From NCBI GenBank assembly GCA_023229045.1, contig JALOAB010000034.1:1-14229 (forward strand): DNA of 14,229 bases. The letters are read 5' to 3'. A program made the translations under genes and the position numbers. The notes under the pieces are model-generated. The model did no database searches, was not told where the DNA came from, and was given only the letters and a program-made list of their open reading frames with translations. The stretch comes from Fidelibacterota bacterium (GTDB lineage: Bacteria; Fidelibacterota; UBA2242). Numbering within the stretch: the first letter of the stretch is position 1; the number at the start of each line of letters is the position of its first letter. Positions 8,007-14,229 of the stretch are shown piece by piece.

Positions 8007-8995
8007 AGGCAGCTGTATTGCATAAACCAATGCAATTAACAATCGAAAATGTCCCTGAACCGAAATGTAATCCGGATGAATTATTAATTAAGGTGCATCG
8101 TTCAGCAATTTGCAACTCGACTGATACACATATCTGGAATGGAACGTTTCGCCCGTATGCAACACCCAAAATGCCACATATTCTAGGGCATGAATGTTGT
8201 GGTGAGGTTATTGAAGTGGGTAAAGAATGTGCGCACGAATATAAAATAGGTGATCGAGTCGGATTTTGGGTAAAAATGACTGGCGGTTTTGCTGAGTTTA
8301 ATGCTATTAAACCCAATTGCCTCGGAGTCTGTAAACTGACAGATGATTTGAGCTATGACGAAGGCGCGTTATTAGAATTGATTTGCGGGACTATACGCTT
8401 AATATATGATGCCGGTCTCCATGTCGGAGATAAAGTTTTAATGTTGGGGCAAGGTCCGGCTGGATTGTTTTTAGCGCAAGAGGCAAGATTAACGGGAGTA
8501 GCTAGAATTTATGCGGTAGATTTATATGATAATCGATTGGAAGCATCTAAAAAAATAGCCGCTGATGATACGTTAAACTTGAATGGAAAAAGTCACGAAG
8601 AAGCTTTTGACTTACTCAGTCAGATGGTTGGAAGAGTGGATGTTGTAATTGATGCTATGGGAGATAATAGATGGTCACAAGGCAATTCAATTGATTTGGC
8701 TTTAAATTTATTAAAACGTCATGGGAAATATATGATTTTTGGGCATCGCGGAAAGAATGATTCTGTTAATACTCAACTAATAAGTAACGAAGATATTACT
8801 ATGCGAGGATTTGAGCCTGGAATTGCTAAGACTAAAGAACTTACTGATTTTACAGTTGAATTAGTGTCACAGGGAAGGATCAAAGCCGCCGAACTTATTA
8901 CCCATCATTTTCCTCTGGAAAAGCTAGAGAATGGCCTTAATAAATGTCTTAACGATTTACATGATACTATCAAAGTCATTATCGATGTTGCTTGA
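8003..8995 (+). CDS. Zinc-type medium-chain dehydrogenase/reductase (sorbitol/threonine dehydrogenase-like)
   Basis: 330 residues from the start chosen at 8003 (MKAAVLHKPM, the typical opening of this family). A GroES-like catalytic domain carries probable zinc ligands Cys37 (AICNSTDTHIWNG) and His63-Glu64 (LGHECCGEVIEVG). A Rossmann domain follows with GQGPAG (149-154) and an acidic residue at the end of the next strand (Asp173 in YAVDLYDNRLE), which favours NAD(H) over NADP(H). The four-cysteine structural-zinc lobe seen in many alcohol and polyol dehydrogenases is absent; the chain goes directly from GDRVGFWVKMTGGFAEF into the nucleotide-binding half. The predicted reaction is oxidation of an alcohol group on a sugar, polyol or sugar acid. 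ATGA overlap with the TIM-barrel isomerase suggests they share a pathway. Confidence 0.9.
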   Translation: MKAAVLHKPMQLTIENVPEPKCNPDELLIKVHRSAICNSTDTHIWNGTFRPYATPKMPHILGHECCGEVIEVGKECAHEYKIGDRVGFWVKMTGGFAEFNAIKPNCLGVCKLTDDLSYDEGALLELICGTIRLIYDAGLHVGDKVLMLGQGPAGLFLAQEARLTGVARIYAVDLYDNRLEASKKIAADDTLNLNGKSHEEAFDLLSQMVGRVDVVIDAMGDNRWSQGNSIDLALNLLKRHGKYMIFGHRGKNDSVNTQLISNEDITMRGFEPGIAKTKELTDFTVELVSQGRIKAAELITHHFPLEKLENGLNKCLNDLHDTIKVIIDVA

Positions 8996-8998
8996 CGG

Positions 8999-9024
8999 CT
9001 CTGAGTATATGCATAGTGACAGAG
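8999..9024. repeat. Weak hairpin between the dehydrogenase and ABC permease genes
   Basis: CTCTG (8999-9003) pairs with CAGAG (9020-9024) around a loop containing the palindrome TATGCATA. No U-tract follows. It lies in the 71-bp gap separating the metabolic pair from the ABC genes and could mark a weak processing or attenuation site, or be chance. Confidence 0.2.
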
Positions 9025-9066
9025 TGGATGTTAAATCAATTAAATGTTTATTAAATTGTTATTATA

Positions 9067-9972
9067 ATGAAATTAATGCACTTTAGATTAAAGAACGTAC
9101 AAAAAGAGAAGATAGCCGGATACGGTTTTTTATCCCCTAACCTGATTGGATTTATAATCTTTAGTCTAATACCGATTATAGCCAGTATTTTCCTCACATT
9201 CAGTAGATGGAATTTGGCTTCCAGCCCTGAATTTGTAGGGCTCCAGAATTTCAGCAATCTTTTGAAAGACGAACTATTCTGGAGATACCTCTGGAACACG
9301 TTCTATTACGCGATCGGCACAATACCGCTGACGGTCATTCTGGCTTTTTTTCTGGCATATTTATTAAATCGGAAGATTCGCGGTGTTGTATTTTTTCGAA
9401 CATTGTATTTTTTACCCAGTGTCACTCTTTTAGTGGCGATTGCAATCGTGTGGTCATGGTTGTATAACGCCGATTTCGGATTATTTAATTTTTTTCTCGG
9501 TAAACTTGGGATAACAGGACCGCGCTGGCTACAGAGCAAAACCTGGGCGATGCCAGCTATCATTATTATGGGTATTTGGAAAGGCGTTGGCTACTCAATG
9601 TTAATATTTTTGGCCGGTTTGCAGACTATCCCGGAGCAATACTACGAGGCGGCTGAAATCGATGGAGCCAATTGGTGGCATAGAATAATTCATATTACGA
9701 TTCCACTAATTTCACCCACTACCTTTTTTGTAATCGTAACTACCACGATCGGTTCGATTCAGGGTTTTGACCAGTTTTATATCATGACTCGCGGCGGCCC
9801 TTCCGGAGCGACAACCACCTTGGTATATTATATATTTCAGAATGCCTTTGAATGGTTTAAGATGGGGTATGCCGCCACTGTGGCTATGATGTTGTTCGTT
9901 ATTGTATTGGCACTGACTCTTCTCCAATGGCGCCTTTCCAATAAATGGGTCTTCGATATGGGAGTCAATTAG
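9067..9972 (+). CDS. Carbohydrate ABC transporter permease, MalF/UgpA type
   Basis: 301-residue inner-membrane protein with about six hydrophobic segments, beginning near residues 25-45 (LIGFIIFSLIPIIASIFLTF). The EAA loop at about 194-213 (EAAEIDGANWWHRIIHITIP) is the contact site for the ABC ATPase in binding-protein-dependent (CUT1-type) importers. FLSPNLIGF near the N-terminus and FDQFYIMTRGGP near the last segments are typical of the MalF/UgpA subfamily. It partners the next permease, whose gene starts 6 bp after this stop, and the binding protein after that. No Shine-Dalgarno sequence is visible before the ATG at 9067; an in-frame ATG at 9076 is an alternative. Confidence 0.95.
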   Translation: MKLMHFRLKNVQKEKIAGYGFLSPNLIGFIIFSLIPIIASIFLTFSRWNLASSPEFVGLQNFSNLLKDELFWRYLWNTFYYAIGTIPLTVILAFFLAYLLNRKIRGVVFFRTLYFLPSVTLLVAIAIVWSWLYNADFGLFNFFLGKLGITGPRWLQSKTWAMPAIIIMGIWKGVGYSMLIFLAGLQTIPEQYYEAAEIDGANWWHRIIHITIPLISPTTFFVIVTTTIGSIQGFDQFYIMTRGGPSGATTTLVYYIFQNAFEWFKMGYAATVAMMLFVIVLALTLLQWRLSNKWVFDMGVN

Positions 9973-9978
9973 GAAGGT

Positions 9979-10821
9979 ATGTTGAAAAAGAGCACCAGCA
10001 AAAGATTAGTGGATTACTTATCGTACATACTCTTGATTCTGACAGGTATAGTGGTAATACTGCCATTTGTTTGGATGATTTTGTCATCATTTAAAACAGC
10101 GGGGGAGATATGGACATTTCCACCGGTATTCATGCCTAAGAAATTCCAATGGTCAAACTATGTAGAAGCTTGGAAGGCGCTTCCATTCGATCGGTTTTTT
10201 ATTAATTCACTCCTCGTAACCATTTTTGTAACAGTTGGACAATTGTTTACTTGTTCACTAGGGGGATATGCATTTGCGCGTCTAAGATTCCCAGGTAAAG
10301 ATAAATTATTCCTGATGTATCTGGCTACAATGATGATCCCTTTTCCGGTTTTAATGATTCCGCTTTTTATTATTATGCAATCCTTCGGTTGGATCGATAC
10401 GCTTAAATCTATAATTGTTCCCGGCCTGTTTAGTGCGTGGGGAACCTTTTTAATGCGCCAGTTTATGATGGGAATTCCAAGAACACTAGAGGATGCGGCC
10501 AAAATTGACGGTTGTAGTTATTGGCGACTTTATTGGAAAATAATCGTACCCTTATGCAAACCGGTATTTGCTACTCTGGGAATTTTCACCTTTATGGGAA
10601 CCTGGAATCAGTTCTTTTGGCCGTTGATAATGATTAATACGATTTCCAATAAAACATTACCTCTTGGACTGGTGATGTTTCAAACAAGAATTGCCGCCGA
10701 GACACCCTGGCATTTGATCATGGCGGCTTCTTGTGCGACGGTTTTGCCAATAATTATTCTCTTTATTATAGGTCAGAAGTATTACGTCAAAGGAATCGTA
10801 ACATCCGGACTCAAGGGTTGA
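9979..10821 (+). CDS. Carbohydrate ABC transporter permease, MalG/UgpE type
   Basis: 280-residue inner-membrane permease, the second half of the importer channel. The first membrane span is at about residues 15-37 (YILLILTGIVVILPFVWMIL), followed by the SSFKTAGEI motif common in MalG-type proteins. The EAA loop is at about 171-191 (EDAAKIDGCSYWRLYWKIIVP), and the C-terminus ends YYVKGIVTSGLKG, the canonical Q-x-x-(F/Y)-V-x-G-x-x-x-GAxKG ending of this subfamily. The gene starts 6 bp after the previous stop; AGGA at 9971-9974 serves as the ribosome binding site. The matching ATPase (MalK/UgpC type) is not in the window and is probably encoded elsewhere and shared. Confidence 0.95.
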   Translation: MLKKSTSKRLVDYLSYILLILTGIVVILPFVWMILSSFKTAGEIWTFPPVFMPKKFQWSNYVEAWKALPFDRFFINSLLVTIFVTVGQLFTCSLGGYAFARLRFPGKDKLFLMYLATMMIPFPVLMIPLFIIMQSFGWIDTLKSIIVPGLFSAWGTFLMRQFMMGIPRTLEDAAKIDGCSYWRLYWKIIVPLCKPVFATLGIFTFMGTWNQFFWPLIMINTISNKTLPLGLVMFQTRIAAETPWHLIMAASCATVLPIIILFIIGQKYYVKGIVTSGLKG

Positions 10822-10862
10822 GTATCGGTCAATATTCATCGAATAAAATATAGGAAAGTAAT

Positions 10863-12248
10863 ATGATAAGAAGAGATTTCTTAAAAAGGTTAGGCCAACT
10901 TGGTCTGGGAGCCTATGGCATGTCTTTTTTACGTTTTTGTGAAAAGGCGAGTAAGTCCATTAGTAATGAAATATTGCCTTTTGACGTAAAATTTCCTGCA
11001 ACTGACTGGACAATGGGCATTGTAGATCCTCAGATAAGCGGAACGTTTAAAATAATGAGCTGGGAAAGCGCCTTTCAGTTTGAAAAATGGAATCTTATTA
11101 TTAATGAGTTTTTTAGGACATATTATCCAAATATAAAAGTACAACTCGATTGGGGAATAAGTTTTGCGAATTATAACACAAAATTGCCGGTTTTATTAGC
11201 TGGCGGTTCACCGCCGGATATGATTTGGATGCATGATACCCGTGCCAAATCATTCGCGGCAATTGACCTTCTGCAGGAACTGGATCCATTTCTTGAATTT
11301 TTCAAACCTGACGGTTGGCCTGATGAATATTATCCAACCCAAGTCGAATCCTTTAAATACAGTAACAAACAATATGCTTTCCCGTATGATTATGCGACTG
11401 GTGGATTATATATTAATTTAGATATGTATGAAAAGATCGATGAAGAATTACCTACCGAAGACTGGACCTTCGATGATCTGTTGCGAGTTGGTAAAAAACT
11501 TACCAAAGGTGATCGGCAATTTGGATTAAATCTTGGTAGCGAAGCCAGTGCTGGTAATCAATACTGGATTTTACGTTCTTTTGGAGGAGATTGGTTCAAT
11601 GAAAATTTGACCGAATCGAAATTCAATTTACCCGAGACAATTGAAGCCTATCAGTGGATGACTGATCTGAGATGGAAACATAAGGTGGCGCCTGTCCCCG
11701 AAATTACACAAGGCCGGCCTCAACCTTTTGTCGATGGAGTGGTAGCGATTAATGCTGATTTGGGAGCTCCGGCCTTTGGAGATTTATTAGAAGATAAATT
11801 TAACTGGACGATTGCGCCGTCCCCAAAAGGTCCTAAAGGCCGTTTCCAATTTATAGGTGGTTCAGCATTGTCAATACCACTTAAGGCTACTCATAAACAT
11901 ATTGCTTATGAATTGATTCGCTACATACTCAGCAAACCTGAGAATTTAGAAATTATTGGTAAAAAGGGGAGAATGTTTGTCAGCAGGATGTCAGCATACG
12001 AATATGGATTACCTCAAGGAAGGCTAGCCCAGAAAATGAAAAATTATAAAAAAGTGTTTTATGATTTAGCGCGAAGAGATGGGGTTGTAGTACCGTATAT
12101 TAGTAAATATCAAGAATGGGATGATATTTATCGACGAAATATGGAAATGCTCTATTTCGGGGAGGAACTCAGTGCGAAAAAAGTATGTCTGAAGCTACAT
12201 GATGCCACTAATAGATTTCTTGAAAGAACATATTTAAAAAAGGTATAA
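10863..12248 (+). CDS. Extracellular solute-binding protein (family 1) with twin-arginine-type signal
   Basis: 461 residues, within the usual range for CUT1 sugar-binding proteins. The N-terminus MIRRDFLKRLGQLGLGAYGM fits a Tat signal (RR-x-FLK followed by a mild hydrophobic stretch). A cysteine follows at residue 26 (FLRFC), but the residues before it are a poor lipobox, so a Tat-exported periplasmic protein is more likely than a lipoprotein. The mature part has the family pattern: FKIMSWES, then NEFFRTYYPNIKVQLDW, then LPVLLAGGSPPDMIWM, then aromatic residues that typically stack on sugars (for example YAFPYDYATGGLYIN). It lies 41 bp after the MalG-type permease gene with AGGAAAG upstream and is predicted to deliver the ligand to that channel. 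The ligand is unknown. Confidence 0.92.
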   Translation: MIRRDFLKRLGQLGLGAYGMSFLRFCEKASKSISNEILPFDVKFPATDWTMGIVDPQISGTFKIMSWESAFQFEKWNLIINEFFRTYYPNIKVQLDWGISFANYNTKLPVLLAGGSPPDMIWMHDTRAKSFAAIDLLQELDPFLEFFKPDGWPDEYYPTQVESFKYSNKQYAFPYDYATGGLYINLDMYEKIDEELPTEDWTFDDLLRVGKKLTKGDRQFGLNLGSEASAGNQYWILRSFGGDWFNENLTESKFNLPETIEAYQWMTDLRWKHKVAPVPEITQGRPQPFVDGVVAINADLGAPAFGDLLEDKFNWTIAPSPKGPKGRFQFIGGSALSIPLKATHKHIAYELIRYILSKPENLEIIGKKGRMFVSRMSAYEYGLPQGRLAQKMKNYKKVFYDLARRDGVVVPYISKYQEWDDIYRRNMEMLYFGEELSAKKVCLKLHDATNRFLERTYLKKV

Positions 12249-12374
12249 GTAAAACTGGAAATATTTTTTGGATGCAGTAATCTCGCGAAAATATGGAGTG
12301 CTAAACTGACCTCTAATAAATCAATTATGACACCTAAGTAAAAAATGTTAATGGTGGAAAAGAAAAATACTAAA

Positions 12375-13877
12375 ATGAGAATAACCAAGTTGATTAGAAT
12401 AGTACTGGTGCTTATGATCGGATCTTGTTTTCAATTTAATGAAGTAGTAGCCGCTGACAATAGAGGAGAAATCAGGGGTGTGTTTTTCGAGAATGAAGAA
12501 CCCTGTAGTTTACAAATTAATATCCATAATGCTATTACCGGTTTGTATTTTGGTAAAGTAGTGACCGATTCAAATGGCATTTTTACTATCTCCAATTTAC
12601 CATTTGGTAAGTATTACCTGATAACTCACCCGGTCGATGTTGGTGTTCGAATGCCGCTTCAATGGAAAACTGTAGATCTTGAGATAAACGAAGCAAAACC
12701 AAAATTTAAGGTTCGATACGTCGATGGATTTGCGGTGAAAATTTTCTACCCGCAGGATGGCGAGAATGTTGACCTGGAAAAAGTAAACGATCAGAATCCA
12801 TTGAATTTTAGCTGGAAACCATATTGTTCCGATGCCAATTACGAGATCGAAATCTACAGTACCGACACAACTCAATATTTTAATTCTGGACGAATAAATA
12901 CCGCCAAATATTCTTTTAATGGAATATTTCAAGACGGTTCGCGCTTTAAAAGACGGTTATATCGTTGGCAGTTGAAAGTATACTCTGAGGATACGGAATG
13001 GATCGGAATCGGCAAACCACAGGATCTTGTCATTGGTGATTTAGGAATCATCAACAACTATGAAGGCGATTACATCCGACTTGATTTCCCGAAGTGGTAT
13101 GAATCGACGATAGATACTTTAGACTTAATCCAATTATTGGATACCTGCTATTTATTGGAAAAGGAACTCGCCGCCGGTCAATTTCCCTCTTTGGGACCTC
13201 TTCCGGGCGAAAAGCAGGTGCTTTTGTATGATCCTTCCATCACTTTTGCTTATAGTGGTAATCCGATTCATTTTGGGAAAAGACACATTACAGAAAACAA
13301 TTTTCCGCTTTTTCTCACATTTCACGAAATAGGTCATAATTTTCAATTTGGTGGATTGCCCGGATTTGCTAGTCTCATGGGAGATTCATACTATAATCCT
13401 AATCCGATATTTTTTGGTTTTAGCGAAGGTTTGGCGACTCTCGCCAGTCTTTATATTACTGAAAAAATCGATAAGAATATTTTAAAACCTCTCGTTAAAG
13501 ATATGTTTGAAGCAGAGAACAAGTCAATGCGGACGAAGTTTATATCTGCTTTAGAATTTTACGAAAACCATCAGCCGGATAGAAATCATATTACTCCCGA
13601 TATTATTGATGGGATCTTAATACGTTTAGGAGATCGCTACGGCTGGGATATTTTTCCGGTCTTTTTCCGAATATTTTTAGAAAATGAGATTAATGATCAA
13701 ATCTACCAATTGGCAGGCGATGACGAGGTCAAACGCATTACAATATTCATTACGGCTTTTAGCGCTGTTGCCCGAGAAGACCTTCGCGAACAATTTAGAA
13801 AGTATGATTTTCCAGTTGATGACCAATATTTTCAAGTTATTTTACCGTTAGTCAAACAAAGTCTCCAGGATAAATGA
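12375..13877 (+). CDS. Exported HEXXH zinc metallopeptidase-like protein with N-terminal carboxypeptidase-regulatory-like domain
   Basis: 500 residues from the ATG at 12375 (510 if the ATG at 12345 is used). A signal peptide (RITKLIRIVLVLMIGSC) is followed by a possible SPI site (VVAA-DN); IGSC is also a borderline lipobox, so it may be a lipoprotein. A CarboxypepD_reg-like beta domain (about 27-105, with SNGIFTISNLPFGKYYL) precedes a second Ig/Fn3-like domain (about 115-220, NPLNFSWKPYCSDANYEIEIYS ... YRWQLKVYS). The C-terminal catalytic part has TFHEIGHNFQFGG (His317, Glu318, His321) and a likely third ligand Glu351 in GFSEGLATLASLYI, i.e. a gluzincin arrangement. HEIGHNFQ resembles peptidase family M60, but the spacing to the Glu (29 residues) and the EGLA context could fit other gluzincins, so the family is left open. 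No T9SS sorting domain is present. The start is uncertain; the purine-rich GGAAAAG at 12357-12363 favours 12375. Its place in the locus may be processing of a peptide or glycoprotein substrate, or it may be unrelated. Confidence 0.75.
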   Translation: MRITKLIRIVLVLMIGSCFQFNEVVAADNRGEIRGVFFENEEPCSLQINIHNAITGLYFGKVVTDSNGIFTISNLPFGKYYLITHPVDVGVRMPLQWKTVDLEINEAKPKFKVRYVDGFAVKIFYPQDGENVDLEKVNDQNPLNFSWKPYCSDANYEIEIYSTDTTQYFNSGRINTAKYSFNGIFQDGSRFKRRLYRWQLKVYSEDTEWIGIGKPQDLVIGDLGIINNYEGDYIRLDFPKWYESTIDTLDLIQLLDTCYLLEKELAAGQFPSLGPLPGEKQVLLYDPSITFAYSGNPIHFGKRHITENNFPLFLTFHEIGHNFQFGGLPGFASLMGDSYYNPNPIFFGFSEGLATLASLYITEKIDKNILKPLVKDMFEAENKSMRTKFISALEFYENHQPDRNHITPDIIDGILIRLGDRYGWDIFPVFFRIFLENEINDQIYQLAGDDEVKRITIFITAFSAVAREDLREQFRKYDFPVDDQYFQVILPLVKQSLQDK

Positions 13878-13903
13878 GTAATTACTAAATAGGAATATTT
13901 ACT

Positions 13904-14229
13904 ATGAAAAGAAAGACAGATATTTATAACGATATACTTACAATTGTGGAAACTCTACCGATCGTTGAATCGCACGACCATTTTGCACCTGATCCGAACG
14001 GGGAATGGCCGCGATTCGATCTATGTGATATTTTCTTTCATAATTTAAATTCCGATTTGACAATAGTCGGTATGCCAGGAGTTGGTTCTCACGCCGCTAC
14101 GCCATGGCCACAAGGCACTCTGGATGTTAGTAAAAAATGGCAGTATATAGCTCCTTATATCAATAATATTGAGAATATGGTGTCCTATAAAGCCTTAATA
14201 CGTGCTTTCAAGGCGGTATATGATTTTCC
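13904..14229 (+). CDS. Amidohydrolase-fold enzyme, possibly uronate isomerase-like (partial, 3' truncated)
   Basis: The ATG at 13904, with AGGA at 13891-13894, opens a frame that runs off the window end after 108 full codons. The visible N-terminus contains LPIVESHDHFAP, with His24 and His26 forming the HxH of strand 1 that binds metal in the amidohydrolase superfamily. It continues LTIVGMPGVGSH, WQYIAPYINNIENMVSYKAL and IRAFKAVYDF. The pattern of a short helix, then LPIVDTHEH-like, then W-x-x-x-APY with a following Y-x-x-x-x-R-A-x-x-x-x-Y is reminiscent of uronate-isomerase-like or amidohydrolase-2-type proteins, which act on sugar acids or small cyclic compounds. The rest of the active site is not visible, so the reaction cannot be assigned. 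It starts 26 bp after the metallopeptidase stop and is probably in the same transcript. Confidence 0.75.
   Translation, partial: MKRKTDIYNDILTIVETLPIVESHDHFAPDPNGEWPRFDLCDIFFHNLNSDLTIVGMPGVGSHAATPWPQGTLDVSKKWQYIAPYINNIENMVSYKALIRAFKAVYDF

Noticed and set aside
7984..8316. 110-codon open frame on the minus strand across the isomerase/dehydrogenase junction
   Set aside because: Antisense to two well-supported conserved genes, with cysteine- and proline-rich content and no recognisable domain; a shadow frame.
9007..9084. 25-codon ORF (MHSDRVDVK...) ahead of the MalF-type permease
   Set aside because: Short, no ribosome binding site, ends inside the permease gene and has no recognisable feature.
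10158..10502. 114-codon open frame on the minus strand inside the MalG-type permease gene
   Set aside because: Antisense to a clearly conserved permease and without protein-like features; a shadow frame.
10833..10845. TATTC-ATC-GAATA inverted repeat before the solute-binding protein gene
   Set aside because: A five-base stem in AT-rich DNA with a three-base loop is expected by chance and has no supporting context.
12249..12374. Gap before the metallopeptidase gene searched for terminator, promoter or small gene
   Set aside because: Only ATG frames of two to three codons and a weak near-palindrome around the T-run at 12264-12269; no stem-loop with U-tract and no convincing FCB-type promoter could be supported.

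Overview
The window is moderately AT-rich DNA in which every convincing gene reads on the + strand: nine complete genes, a truncated gene at each edge and one doubtful small ORF. No rRNA, tRNA, CRISPR array, insertion sequence or integrase was recognised, and no gene-free stretch exceeds about 150 bp. The gene content points to a diderm bacterium of the Fibrobacterota-Chlorobiota-Bacteroidota (FCB) superphylum. The markers are secreted proteins ending in type A type IX secretion system (T9SS) sorting-like domains, a PorV/PorQ-family outer-membrane protein, and a TonB-dependent receptor with an N-terminal carboxypeptidase-regulatory-like domain. A MalFG-type ABC sugar importer with a twin-arginine-type binding protein, and no SusD, hints at a non-Bacteroidota FCB lineage (Marinimicrobia, KSB1, Calditrichota or Ignavibacteria-like). 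That placement is an inference from gene style only.

Region 1 (1-7094) is the cell-surface module. It holds the tail of a T9SS-type secreted protein, a 993-residue TonB-dependent receptor, a 924-residue secreted protein with a fibronectin type III-like domain and a C-terminal sorting domain, and a PorV/PorQ-family barrel. A 52-codon ORF fills the gap before the PorV-like gene; it may or may not be real.

Region 2 (7134-8995) is a tightly coupled metabolic pair: a xylose-isomerase-like TIM-barrel sugar isomerase/epimerase whose stop overlaps (ATGA) the start of a zinc-type medium-chain dehydrogenase.

Region 3 (9067-12248) is a carbohydrate ABC importer with two MalF/MalG-type permeases and a solute-binding protein carrying a twin-arginine motif. 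No ATPase gene is present in the window.

Region 4 (12345-14229) holds an exported HEXXH zinc metallopeptidase-like protein and the first 108 codons of an amidohydrolase-fold enzyme with an N-terminal HxH motif.

Taken together the window reads as a probable nutrient-acquisition locus. A ligand would cross the outer membrane through the TonB receptor, with a T9SS-delivered surface partner possibly taking the place of SusD. It would cross the inner membrane through the ABC importer and be oxidised and isomerised by the dehydrogenase, the TIM-barrel isomerase and perhaps the amidohydrolase. The substrate cannot be read from the sequence; a sugar, polyol or sugar acid is the most natural guess.
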